A stretch of DNA of 64,000 nt, from contig CAWJIB010000009.1 in NCBI GenBank assembly GCA_963842835.1, forward strand, positions 868,001 to 932,000, given 5' to 3'. Positions within the stretch are counted from its first letter, which is position 1, and each line of letters begins with the position of its first letter. A program made the translations under genes and the position numbers. This DNA comes from Roseiarcus sp963842835. GTDB taxonomy: Bacteria > Pseudomonadota > Alphaproteobacteria > Rhizobiales > Beijerinckiaceae. The notes under the pieces are model-generated. The model made no database searches and had not been told where the DNA came from. It saw only the letters and a program-made list of their open reading frames with translations. Shown in pieces: positions 34,668-43,457 of this stretch.

Positions 34668-37373
34668 ATGATGCATAAACTCACTTTACGGGCCATGCTC
34701 TTGGGCGGTGTGTGTCTATTGCCGCTGGGAGCTATGGCCGCCGATCTCGGAGCCGCTCCGGCGGCTCCTCCGGCCAGCGCGCTGGTTTCGGACAACGAGA
34801 TCGATCTCGGGCTGGGAGGGACCTGGGGCACGAATACCGGCCAGGCCGGCCGCTACAACGGCTTCACCGAGGAGGGCCTCGATGGGCTGTTCGGCTTCCA
34901 TTCGGAAACTCGCGACGCGTGGAACTCCGGCGGGACGCGCTATTACATCTTCGACGGCTCGAACATTAATTTCCAGTTCGGCAACGATCTCGGGACGGCC
35001 AACGTTCCTGTGTATTCGACGACCCCCAGCCTAAGCACGACGGGCACCTGCACGGGCACCGCGCTGAACTGCGCGGCGGTCGGCACCGGCGTCAACGGTC
35101 AAATCGTCAATGGGCACATCAACGGCTTCAAAGATTCGACCTATTCGAACCAGACCAACAACGACCTGGGACCGAGCGCCAGCGTGAAGTTCGACGTCGG
35201 CGATCAGGGACATTGGGGGATCATCGGCTATTACGATGCGATCTCGTACACCGGCAACATCATCGACTCGATGTATACGATCAACGGGCATACCGGCGTT
35301 CTCAACCCCGGCTTCACGCAGTGGGGCGGGGCGACCCTGGGCGTCGCAGGCCCGATCCAAGCGTACAACGCTCTCGTCGGCGGGGTTAAGAGTGTGTCCA
35401 ACAGCGCCGTCCCTGCGGCGAACACTTTCGCATTCCCGCTCGGCGGCATGCTGCCGTTCGAGACCGGCACGCGGCGCGACATCGTTGGCCTGACCGGCAA
35501 GTACACGATCGGCGACTGGACGATCTCCGGCGCGCTGCGTCACGAGCACAAGGAAGGGACGGTCGAGGAATCGTTCGACGGCAGTTGGGGCGGCCAGGCG
35601 TTCACGTTGCCGGTCGACTACGACACCGAGCGCTACGACGTGTCGGCGGCCTACAGCACCTACCAACTGCAGGCGGTGTTCGGCTACTTCCTTTCCAATT
35701 TCACCGACAACAACAACGCGGTCTCGCTCCCCTTTGCGTTGTCCAACACAGCCTCGCCCTTTGAAAGGACGTCCCTCTACTCGACGCCGCCGAGCAACTT
35801 GGCACAGTACGTCACGGCGATGATCGGCTACAACCTGATGCCGGGCACGCGGTTCAACTTGAACGCGCGCTACGGCTGGGAGACGCAGAACGACCAGTTC
35901 CCGGCCAACACCGGCGATCCCGCTCTCGTTCCCGGCGGCCCCCCTGGCGGCATCACCGGCGTCAACGCGCTTGGCCAAGGGACCGGCAACGCCACGTCGC
36001 CCAACATCATGGCCCAGGTCTTCCAGGGCAACGTCGGCGTCAGCACGAACCCGTTCACCGGCTTCAACGCCAGCGCGAAGTACTCGATCGACGACCGCGA
36101 CGTCCACATCGCCAATTTCGGCGTCGCCGGTTGTGCGAATGGCGCCAATTGCGTCAACGGCAGCGGCAGCGGATCGGATAGCGGCGCAGCATACGGCATC
36201 GCCGGCTACGTCGTGCCGCAGGAGTGGCTGAAGCAGAAGGTCAACCTCGACGCCGACTATAAGATCCTGCCGCAAAGCGACACCAAGTTGACGGTGGGTT
36301 ACGAGTACAACAACATCAGCCGTAGCAACGCCCAGGTCGGTCACAGCGACACCAATATCGGCACCATCGGCTTGAGCAGCATGTTTGGTTCGGCTTTCAT
36401 GGGCCGGATCACCGGCAGCTACGGCGATCGCAGCGGCGTGATGGACTACTGGACGGCGTGGCGAAATCTGGAGACCGGCAGCTCGGCCTTCGCGGCGGAT
36501 ACGCCCTCCGGCGCCTACTACCAGGCTCCGATGACGTTGGCGTCGGTCAACCTCCGGGGCGACTACACTCCGGGCGGCCCGTTCTCCGGCGGCGTGTCCT
36601 TCAAGGCTGAGAACGACGTCTTCCACTATCCCAACACCACGGACGGAACGGGGCAGACGACGGCGGCGAACCTCAACAACCAGGTCTACGGCATCAAGAG
36701 CGACTACAATCTCACCGCTGGGATCGACGGCAACTATCGGCCGACCGAGACCGTGAACTTCCACGCCTATTACACCTATGAGCAGATATTCTTCAACAAC
36801 CTGGGCAATGGCGAATGCGCTACCAGTAATGGGCTTGCTGCCGCCGCCACCGCCACGGCTCCTGCCCAGTGGTGCACGGGGAGCGCCGGATATTTCCAGA
36901 ACAAATACACCAGCGGCGTCAGCACCCTCGGCCTCAGCGGCCAATGGCAGGCGACGGACAAGCTGAAGCTCAGCGCCGACTATACGTTCGCGTACGGGTC
37001 CGTGTTGTTCGGCAACTTCAATGGCGTGTTCGTGCCCGCCAACGAGTTGGCGTACACGTACCAGAACGTGTCGAACTACCCCGACGAGCACTCGGAGATG
37101 AACGCGTTGACGTTCAAGGCCAAGTACGACCTGACGGAGAACATGGAACTGGGGCTGGGCGTCGGCTGGAGCATGTTCCACACGAACAACTGGAACGATC
37201 AACAGCCGGCGGTTGAAGCGAAGTGCACGAGCAACGCCGTCAATACCTGCAACTCGAGCGGCACCACCGCCACCACCAACAACGCCAACTCGATCAACAT
37301 CCTGACGCCGGGCTACAGCTCGCCGAACTGGAATGTTGGCGTGGTCATGGCCTCATTGAAGATCAAGTGGTAG
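34668..37373 (+). CDS. pioB: PioB/MtrB-like outer-membrane porin
   Basis: A 901-residue outer-membrane beta-barrel of the MtrB/PioB decaheme-associated family, which sheathes the decaheme cytochrome across the outer membrane. Seen: a Sec signal (MLLGGVCLLPLGAMAA), a long run of alternating aromatic/polar beta-strand segments, the family-typical N-terminal GLDGLFGFHSETRDAW region, and a terminal beta-strand ending in LKIKW. The barrel is longer than Rhodopseudomonas PioB (~810). Extended surface loops rich in Asn, Thr and Gly contain several Cys pairs (for example TGTCTGTALNC). It is preceded by AAGGGGG and followed by a clear terminator. Only PioA is an obvious partner. Confidence 0.9.
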   Translation: MMHKLTLRAMLLGGVCLLPLGAMAADLGAAPAAPPASALVSDNEIDLGLGGTWGTNTGQAGRYNGFTEEGLDGLFGFHSETRDAWNSGGTRYYIFDGSNINFQFGNDLGTANVPVYSTTPSLSTTGTCTGTALNCAAVGTGVNGQIVNGHINGFKDSTYSNQTNNDLGPSASVKFDVGDQGHWGIIGYYDAISYTGNIIDSMYTINGHTGVLNPGFTQWGGATLGVAGPIQAYNALVGGVKSVSNSAVPAANTFAFPLGGMLPFETGTRRDIVGLTGKYTIGDWTISGALRHEHKEGTVEESFDGSWGGQAFTLPVDYDTERYDVSAAYSTYQLQAVFGYFLSNFTDNNNAVSLPFALSNTASPFERTSLYSTPPSNLAQYVTAMIGYNLMPGTRFNLNARYGWETQNDQFPANTGDPALVPGGPPGGITGVNALGQGTGNATSPNIMAQVFQGNVGVSTNPFTGFNASAKYSIDDRDVHIANFGVAGCANGANCVNGSGSGSDSGAAYGIAGYVVPQEWLKQKVNLDADYKILPQSDTKLTVGYEYNNISRSNAQVGHSDTNIGTIGLSSMFGSAFMGRITGSYGDRSGVMDYWTAWRNLETGSSAFAADTPSGAYYQAPMTLASVNLRGDYTPGGPFSGGVSFKAENDVFHYPNTTDGTGQTTAANLNNQVYGIKSDYNLTAGIDGNYRPTETVNFHAYYTYEQIFFNNLGNGECATSNGLAAAATATAPAQWCTGSAGYFQNKYTSGVSTLGLSGQWQATDKLKLSADYTFAYGSVLFGNFNGVFVPANELAYTYQNVSNYPDEHSEMNALTFKAKYDLTENMELGLGVGWSMFHTNNWNDQQPAVEAKCTSNAVNTCNSSGTTATTNNANSINILTPGYSSPNWNVGVVMASLKIKW

Positions 37374-37404
37374 GCCGCTGAACAGCGGGGAGCCGTGATC
37401 CGGA

Positions 37405-37446
37405 GGCGCCGTTGCGGGGGGAAAGCCCGGGCGGCGCCGCCTTTTA
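37405..37446 (+). terminator. Intrinsic terminator after pioB
   Basis: Inverted repeat GGCGCCG (37405-37411) and CGGCGCC (37432-37438), followed by GCCTTTTAT. Position is 30 bp after the pioB stop. Confidence 0.7.
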
Positions 37447-37710
37447 TGCAGGACGGCGCGACGTAGGCCCCGCAGAGTGGTACGACGGGCGTTGTGGGGG
37501 TCGGAGAATTGCCGATCGACCGGCGAGCGAGCCGCAAGACCCGGCGCGAGCCGCTTCGCGGGGTCGGTCGGGATTGTCCGAGGCCTCGACGTTATCCCTG
37601 AAATCCTCGTTCATCACGGAAACTCCCCCATCTTCCTCGTTGATGACCCGTTTTGTTGCCGTAAATTCGGACCGGACGAGTCAACCCTCTGGAGTTTGCG
37701 GCGGGCCGGC

Positions 37711-37938
37711 ATGCGCGAAATCGAGGCCTCGGAAGCCAAAACTCACCGTCCCCAATTCCTCGACGCGGTCGAGCGCGGACGGACCGTGCCGGCCGACCGG
37801 CCGGGCCGCGCCCTCGCCCATCGGCGGCAAGGGGAAACCGGCGCAGCGATCGAGTCCATCGGGGCGCCGCGCCGGCGCGCGGGAAAAATCGGCCTCGACG
37901 CGCTTCTCTCGGCCGCGCACGACGGGCGCAAACCCTGA
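37711..37938 (+). pseudogene. Decayed Phd/YefM-type antitoxin
   Basis: The 75-codon frame begins MREIEASEAKTHRPQFLDAV and continues ERGRTVPADRPGRALAHRR, ending in GLDALLSAAHDGRKP. The layout is that of Phd/YefM antitoxins linked to VapC (EASEAKTHLPQLLDEVERGE...ITRHGRPIARL...LSLDELLSARHEGH). Several core positions are replaced by Arg, Pro or Gly, suggesting decay. It overlaps the toxin-like frame by one base, as in intact pairs. Confidence 0.65.
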
Positions 37939-38120
37939 TGCCATTCGCGCTGCAAGCATCGATCGCCGAATCTCGCGCTTTCGAGAACGACGCCGCCGCC
38001 GCTTCGGCGACGCAGCGCATTTCCACCGACGAAGCGAACGCGCCGCGCCCATGGCGGTTCGGCGCGCGCGCCGCGCCGGCCGCGACCAAGCGTCGCAAAC
38101 GCCCGGAAATCCCCAGGAAT
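37938..38120 (+). pseudogene. Decayed VapC-type PIN toxin fragment
   Basis: The frame begins MPFALQASIAESRAFENDAA and continues RISTDEANAPRPWRFGARAA. This parallels the N-terminal half of VapC toxins (MPFVLDASIAASWAF...RIRTDEALVPSLWWFEVRN). The first catalytic Asp of the PIN domain (VLDAS) is replaced by Gln, and similarity stops after ~58 residues where the frame runs into the next promoter region. It is therefore truncated and catalytically dead. Confidence 0.65.
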
Positions 38121-38151
38121 CGCAGCGCTCTGGCCGTTGCGAAGCGCCACG

Positions 38152-38165
38152 TTGACATACGTCAA
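38152..38165 (+). promoter_or_regulatory. Perfectly symmetric FixK/FNR-type box
   Basis: TTGAC-ATAC-GTCAA is a perfect 5-bp inverted repeat with the 4-bp spacer of the FNR/FixK class. It lies about 110-155 bp before the possible starts of the nonaheme-cytochrome b gene. A GTG codon at 38223 behind GGGAGGAG would encode a 13-residue leader peptide whose TGA overlaps a TTG start at 38261. Confidence 0.6.
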
Positions 38166-38308
38166 AGCTGGCGGATTTCCACCGGGTACGACCGAGGCAA
38201 GGTCGCAATCCCGGGAGGAGACGTGTCCGAACACACTCTTGTTAAATCGCGGGTGGCCAATTGACCGGACCTCATTTGCAATGCGCCTCGTCTCACTGCC
38301 TGCCAGGC

Positions 38309-40369
38309 ATGGCGGGCTCGTGGCGATTGGCGGCGGGAAAAACCGAGATCGGCCGGTCGATTTCGCTGGGGATCGCGAGAGCGACGTCTGCGATTGTCGG
38401 TCTTTGGCGACCCGCCGCGCTTGTCGCGCTCGCCATTCTCGCTGCGGGCGCGACGCCCATCCCTGCTGCGGCGCAAGCGGCCGACGCCGCCGCCGCGGCC
38501 AGCGATCCGGCCACCCCGGCGCCCGCGAAAATCCCCAGCCAAATGTGCCTGTCGTGTCACGGCACCGAGGGTTTTGCGGTTATCGGGGCGGACGGAAAAA
38601 CGCGTTCGCTGTTCGTGGACCAGGACAAGTTCAAGCCGAGCGTCCACGGCGGACGCCAGTGCGTCGATTGCCATACGAACATAACGTCGATCCCGCACCC
38701 GCCGACCCAGGTCAGGGTCAGCTGCGTCAGCTGCCACGAAAGCTTGTGGGACAAGGCCGAGAAAGAAGGAAAGACAGAAGAATTCGCCACATTGGGCTTC
38801 GTCGTGGAACGAATCGGCAAGTTCATGGGCTCGATTCACGCGCGGCCGTCGCTGGCCGATCAGTCGCAAACCAATGCGACCTGCTATAATTGCCATGACG
38901 CCCACTACGTCTATCCCCCGGGGACTCCCCGCTGGCAAGAATGGCGGCTGAACCTGCCCAACACCTGCGGCAAGTGCCATTCCAAAGAGCTCGCGGCCTA
39001 TTCGACGTCGGTTCATGGCCAGTTGGTGCTGGAGGACCATAATCCCGCGGCGGCGACCTGCGCGGACTGCCACACCAGTCACGACATCGAAAACCCGATG
39101 CTGAGTTCGACCAGGCTCGTCATCACCAAGAACTGCGGCTCCTGCCATCAGGAGCAGCTGCAAACCTACCTCGCGACCTATCACGGGCAGGTCAACGCCC
39201 TGGGCTACGCCTATACCGCCAAGTGCTTCGACTGCCACGGCAACCATGGAATCCAGCGCGTCGACGATCCGCGTTCGACCGTGTTCCCGGCCAACCGGCT
39301 CGCCACCTGTCAGAAGTGCCACACCAACGCCACCGCCGGCTTTGCGACCTTCCAGCCGCACGGCAATGCCCACGACTTCGCGCACTATCCCTATTTGTGG
39401 CTGGCCGCGAAAGCCATGTCGGCGCTGCTGGCGGGCGTGTTCGCCTTCTTCTGGACCCATTCGGCGCTGTGGTTCTACCGCTCGTCCAAGGAACGCAAAG
39501 CGCGCGGCGCGCAGCCGGAGCTCTACGTCTATCCGGCGCCGCATAAGGACCAGCCTTGGTTCCAGCGCTTCCCGATCGTCTGGCGGATCGCCCATCTCCT
39601 TGTTCTGCTGAGCACCATGACGCTGGTCCTGACGGGAATGACGGTGCTCTATTCCGACAGCGCCTGGGCGCCGGTGGTCGTAAGGCTGTTCGGCGGCCCG
39701 CAGGTGATGGCCATCGTTCATCGCGTCTGCGCGTCGATTTTCGTCTCGGTATTCTTCGCGCATGTGGTCTATATGGCCATCAAGGTGACAAGGCAGGGAC
39801 GGACTTTCCGTTGGTTCGGGCCGGATTCCCTGGTCGTCCGCTGGCAGGATCTTCGCGACGTCCTCGCCATGTTCCGATGGTTCTTCGGCCGCGGCCCGCA
39901 GCCCGTGTTCGACCGGTGGACCTATTGGGAGAAATTCGACTATTGGGCGGTGTTCTGGGGCATCTTCATCATCGGCGGAAGCGGCGCGCTCCTGTGGGGC
40001 AAGGTGGCGGTCGCCAAGATCCTGCCGGGGTGGGTGTTCAACGTCGCCCTGATCTTCCACGGTGAAGAGGCGCTGCTGGCCGCCGTCTTCCTGTTCACCG
40101 TGCATTTTTTCAACAACCACTTCAGGCCGGATAAATTTCCGCTGGACACCGTAATGTTCACCGGGGCGATGTCGCTCGAAGAGTTCAAGCGGGAGCACGC
40201 GGTGGAGTACAACCGTCTGGTTGAAACCGGCCAGCTCGAAAGCCATCGCGTTCCCGCGCCGTCGCCGGCCATGGCGCTCGGCTCGAGAATATTGGGCTTC
40301 ACTCTGATCACGATTGGCTTGATATTGCTGCTTCTGGTGGCGATCGGCTTCATCGGTCATGGGGGATGA
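38309..40369 (+). CDS. Nonaheme cytochrome c fused to a cytochrome b561-like membrane domain
   Basis: A 686-residue two-part electron carrier. After a signal/anchor region (RPAALVALAILAAGATPIPAAAQA), nine CXXCH motifs lie between ~residues 79 and 338 (CLSCH, CVDCH, CVSCH, CYNCH, CGKCH, CADCH, CGSCH, CFDCH, CQKCH). The C-terminal half (~360-686) has six hydrophobic helices with cytochrome b histidines in VWRIAHLLVLL, AIVHRVC, FFAHVVYMA and FHGEEALLAAVFLFTVHFF, resembling the formate dehydrogenase gamma/cytochrome b561 fold. It probably links periplasmic hemes directly to the quinone pool. The start is uncertain: an upstream TTG at 38261 overlaps a short leader peptide stop. The tetraheme paralogue follows after 90 bp. 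Confidence 0.88.
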   Translation: MAGSWRLAAGKTEIGRSISLGIARATSAIVGLWRPAALVALAILAAGATPIPAAAQAADAAAAASDPATPAPAKIPSQMCLSCHGTEGFAVIGADGKTRSLFVDQDKFKPSVHGGRQCVDCHTNITSIPHPPTQVRVSCVSCHESLWDKAEKEGKTEEFATLGFVVERIGKFMGSIHARPSLADQSQTNATCYNCHDAHYVYPPGTPRWQEWRLNLPNTCGKCHSKELAAYSTSVHGQLVLEDHNPAAATCADCHTSHDIENPMLSSTRLVITKNCGSCHQEQLQTYLATYHGQVNALGYAYTAKCFDCHGNHGIQRVDDPRSTVFPANRLATCQKCHTNATAGFATFQPHGNAHDFAHYPYLWLAAKAMSALLAGVFAFFWTHSALWFYRSSKERKARGAQPELYVYPAPHKDQPWFQRFPIVWRIAHLLVLLSTMTLVLTGMTVLYSDSAWAPVVVRLFGGPQVMAIVHRVCASIFVSVFFAHVVYMAIKVTRQGRTFRWFGPDSLVVRWQDLRDVLAMFRWFFGRGPQPVFDRWTYWEKFDYWAVFWGIFIIGGSGALLWGKVAVAKILPGWVFNVALIFHGEEALLAAVFLFTVHFFNNHFRPDKFPLDTVMFTGAMSLEEFKREHAVEYNRLVETGQLESHRVPAPSPAMALGSRILGFTLITIGLILLLLVAIGFIGHGG

Positions 40370-40458
40370 CTGCGATCGCGCTGGAAAGATGATATCGTGC
40401 AACGATCCGACCGGAAGGCCGTAAACTTCGGCCGACCCATCGCAGTGGAGGCTCTCCC

Positions 40459-41604
40459 ATGAAATGTCTTGCGCGTGGTCTCCTGATCGCTGTGGCGCTG
40501 GCTGCCGGCTCGGGTATTCGCAATTCGTCCGCCCAAACCACGGTCGGGGCGCCGACGAGCGCGGAGGTTGCCGCAGGCAAGGCTCTGGCCGAGCAGCAAT
40601 GCAAGGGATGCCATGGATTGGACGGGCATGGCGTCGCCCTCGGCATCCCCAATCTCGCCGGACAAAGCTACCGCTATCTCGCCACCGCGCTGAACGAGTA
40701 CAGGCAAGGCCAACGCATCCATGCCGCGGTGAGGATCATGGCGGAGAACCTGACCGAGGCGGGCCAGCGCGCCGTGGCTGCGTATTACGCGAGTCTCCCG
40801 CCCGCGGCGCCTGCCCCGGGAGCTCGCGCGGAGATCTTTTCACCCTATGATCACGGAAAGGAGCTGGCCCAGGCCTGCACGCAGTGTCACGGCGAGAACG
40901 GCAATAGCGTAATCCCCGGCACGCCCAGCCTGAGCGGCCAACAGCCGGGCTATTTTGTCGCTGCGATCCAGGAGTATCTCACCGGCGCCCGCGAGACTCC
41001 CCCAATGCATTCGCTCATTCGGGACTTGAAAGCCCTGGATTTCGACAGCCTGGCGCTCTATTTCGCGTCGCAAACTCCCGCGCCAGTTCACACGCCGCCT
41101 CGTGGCGATCCCGCGGCGGGCCAGGCGCTCACCACTTTATGCGCCGGCTGCCACGGAGCGCAGGGCGTGAGCACCAATTCGTCGACCCCCAGTCTCGCGA
41201 GCCAGGATCCCAGCTATCTCGTGGACGCCCTGAAGGCCTACCGCGCCGGCCGCAAGCACGCGGCGATGCAACGCGCCGTCGCCGCCGTCATCAAGAGCGA
41301 CAGCGACGCCGAGAACATCGCGGCGTTCTACGCCATCCAGCCGAGAGGCGCGGCTGAACGCGGGCAGACGTTGGTTCAGGATATCGCCGACAAATGCAAT
41401 CGCTGCCACAGTGCGGGCGTGGACAACCCGTCGCTGACCGCGCCGAACATCAGAGGCCAGGGCAAAGACTATCTCATGATGGCGCTGAGGTCCTATCGCG
41501 ACAACAGACGGGAAAGCTCAGCGATGCATATAATGACCTTGCCCTATGGCGACGCCATCATAGAAGGCATCGCGTCCTATTACGCCAGTCAGCCCCCTAA
41601 ATGA
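40459..41604 (+). CDS. Periplasmic tetraheme cytochrome c, paralogue of the 30-kb gene
   Basis: A 381-residue secreted protein with a Sec signal (LLIAVALAAGSGI) and four class I cytochrome domains with heme sites CKGCHGLDG, CTQCHGENG, CAGCHGAQG and CNRCHSAGV. Each has the GQ-x-YRYLATAL type helix and a terminal YYAS motif, as in c4. Domain number and order are those of the gene at 30069-31283, so the two are paralogues. GGAGG lies 8 nt before the ATG. It is probably cotranscribed with the nonaheme-cyt b gene and may shuttle electrons between that protein and PioA. Confidence 0.92.
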   Translation: MKCLARGLLIAVALAAGSGIRNSSAQTTVGAPTSAEVAAGKALAEQQCKGCHGLDGHGVALGIPNLAGQSYRYLATALNEYRQGQRIHAAVRIMAENLTEAGQRAVAAYYASLPPAAPAPGARAEIFSPYDHGKELAQACTQCHGENGNSVIPGTPSLSGQQPGYFVAAIQEYLTGARETPPMHSLIRDLKALDFDSLALYFASQTPAPVHTPPRGDPAAGQALTTLCAGCHGAQGVSTNSSTPSLASQDPSYLVDALKAYRAGRKHAAMQRAVAAVIKSDSDAENIAAFYAIQPRGAAERGQTLVQDIADKCNRCHSAGVDNPSLTAPNIRGQGKDYLMMALRSYRDNRRESSAMHIMTLPYGDAIIEGIASYYASQPPK

Positions 41605-41777
41605 GCCGTCTGCGGGGATGATCTGACGATTGCCTTCGCGACCGTCTCGCCGACGGCGAGGAGACGAACGGTCTTCCCCGAGTTGGCGGTGGAAGACGGC
41701 TGCCCTTAGAGCGATATCGTCGATCGCATGGCGCGATGCATGGGCGAGACGGCTCTTGGGATCGCTCGGCCCTTCCG

Positions 41778-42329
41778 TCAGCTTGGCATCGGTTCAACGC
41801 GGCCGTAGAGCTCCGCGATCCGCAGGGCGACGTCGTCGACCACGTTCCACGGCGTATATTCGATCGAGGTCCTTGGGTCGGTCGGCCCGCCCGTCAGCTT
41901 CATGATGAAGCGGATCAACTGCCGATCCGCCCAGCTATAACGCGCGTAGTCCAGGCGTCCGGCGATGGCCAGGGCGAGGGCTGGAGCGAGGCGGTGCCGG
42001 GCGATCGATTTGCGGAGGTAGGCGTTGCCCTCGGCCGTGTCCTTGCCCGGCTTCCTCGCCGTCAAATTGACGGAAAGAAAAACCAGCGGGGGCGGCGCGC
42101 GCAACGTCCGGTAGATCGCCAGGAACCGCTCGGCTTCCGGTAGATGCCTGCCATAACGCACGGCCGCCACGACCGTCACCAGCCGCGCCTGCGCCAGCTT
42201 TTGCGGAACCGGCAAGGCCGCCGCCAGGCCATGCGGCGAAGCGGCAATTCCCTTCTCGGCGAGGCGGCCGGCGATTCGCTCGGCGATGCGCCGCGATTGG
42301 CCGTCCCGCGTAGCGTAGTAAAGTTGCAT
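41778..42329 (-). CDS. hemG: HemG-like flavodoxin-type protoporphyrinogen oxidase
   Basis: A 183-residue flavodoxin-fold protein. Seen: the FMN phosphate loop MQLYYATRDGQSRRIAERIA at the N-terminus, VTVVAAVRYGRHLPEAERFL (~residues 50-70), FLSVNLTARKPGKDTAEGN, and the C-terminal DYARYSWADRQLIRFIMKLTGG segment typical of HemG. HemG oxidises protoporphyrinogen IX with a quinone acceptor and does not need oxygen, so it suits anaerobic heme supply. The start was set at the ATG that opens the flavodoxin loop; no strong ribosome site is visible. It lies downstream of a UbiE-like methyltransferase. Confidence 0.85.
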   Translation of the reverse strand: MQLYYATRDGQSRRIAERIAGRLAEKGIAASPHGLAAALPVPQKLAQARLVTVVAAVRYGRHLPEAERFLAIYRTLRAPPPLVFLSVNLTARKPGKDTAEGNAYLRKSIARHRLAPALALAIAGRLDYARYSWADRQLIRFIMKLTGGPTDPRTSIEYTPWNVVDDVALRIAELYGRVEPMPS

Positions 42330-42689
42330 GTTTCGACCGAAGCGACGGAGAGAGAAGGCATGGGGCGAACGGCGAGGAGAGACAACCATCGTCTCTGGAA
42401 AATCTGCGAACGAGGAAGCGCTCCATGCAGAACACGGACAGTCCCGGCCGCTCCGGCGCCGCCCTCGAGCGCGACAGCGCGCTGATCTGCGTCATCGCAA
42501 GCGGCCGGGAAACAGGCCGCAAATCGAAATGAAGAACGTTCCGAAAAGCATCCGTCAAACAACTCTCGGATCGTCGACAAGCCCCAACTCTCGATGTTCA
42601 CGCGAACGCGAGCCTTGAAAACTCTCAGAGGACCTTAGCTTTCCCGTCGCGATCCGAGCCGCGTTCGGGACGATCGCGCGCAATGTGGC
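42330..42689. other. Intergenic region between UbiE-like and HemG genes
   Basis: About 360 bp with no recognised gene, promoter box or terminator. Both flanking genes read leftward. Confidence 0.35.
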
Positions 42690-43457
42690 CTAGCGCGGCG
42701 GCTTATGCGAGATGTGATAGGACAAAATTCCGGTGAGAAAACTCCGGTTCTCTATGTCGACGAAACCGACTTCCCTGAGAAGCTCGCTCAACTCGCGCGG
42801 CGTGTAAAAGTGCCGTATGGCGCTGGCGAAGTAACCGACGCACTTCATGCTCTCGGGAGAACTTCCGAAAAGCTTGGCGGTGAACCATACGGAAAAGCGC
42901 AGATAGACGAGGTAGGGCTCCTCGACAATTCTCGAGGCCGGACGTAGCATGTCGTTGTGGCAGAAGATGCCGCCCGGTTTGAGAACCCTTTGAATCTCCT
43001 TGAACGATCTGATGATCTCGAGATGGCGCGAGGCAAACTGAAGCGTCACGGCATCGAACGTTTGGTCGGCAAACGGCAGTTCGTGCGCGTCGCAGACCTG
43101 CGCGTGGATCGTCAGATTACGCTCGCGCGCACGGCGCTGACCCTCGGCGGTCATGTGCGGACTGCCATCCACCGTGTGGATTTCGAGCGTCGGGTCCATC
43201 GCGAGAAGCCTCAGCGGAATATCATGCGTGCCCGAGCAGACGTCGAGCACTTTTGACCCGCGGGGCAGATGCCTGTGGACCGCATCGGCGAATTTATTGC
43301 TCCATCGCGAGCAGTTCCCGAGCGATGCGATCGCATTGCCTTTATCGTAGTAGCTTGGCACGTCACGAAAGACCTCGGGGATCAGCGTCCGCCATACGTC
43401 GCCGAAAAGACGTGCGCGAAGATCTTCCTTCTTCACGAAATTTTCTGAAATGCTCAA
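42690..43457 (-). CDS. UbiE/COQ5-like SAM methyltransferase
   Basis: A 255-residue class I methyltransferase. Seen: a family N-terminus LRARLFGDVWRTLIPEVF and VPSYYDKGNAIASLG, SAM motif I KVLDVCSGTHDIPLRLL, the DAHELPFADQTFDAVTLQFA motif, and VLKPGGIFCHNDMLRP. It resembles quinone-ring methylases but is distinct from the housekeeping UbiE at 6.7 kb. A start at TTG 43457 is favoured by GGGGAGAGG just upstream; an ATG at 43553 would give 287 residues. Its place in the island, with HemG, suggests it supports quinone or related cofactor supply; the substrate is unknown. Confidence 0.75.
   Translation of the reverse strand: MSISENFVKKEDLRARLFGDVWRTLIPEVFRDVPSYYDKGNAIASLGNCSRWSNKFADAVHRHLPRGSKVLDVCSGTHDIPLRLLAMDPTLEIHTVDGSPHMTAEGQRRARERNLTIHAQVCDAHELPFADQTFDAVTLQFASRHLEIIRSFKEIQRVLKPGGIFCHNDMLRPASRIVEEPYLVYLRFSVWFTAKLFGSSPESMKCVGYFASAIRHFYTPRELSELLREVGFVDIENRSFLTGILSYHISHKPPR

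Noticed and set aside
35031..37202. Long leftward frame opposite pioB
   Set aside because: Val/Arg-rich mirror translation without domain features; pioB has signal peptide and beta-barrel pattern.
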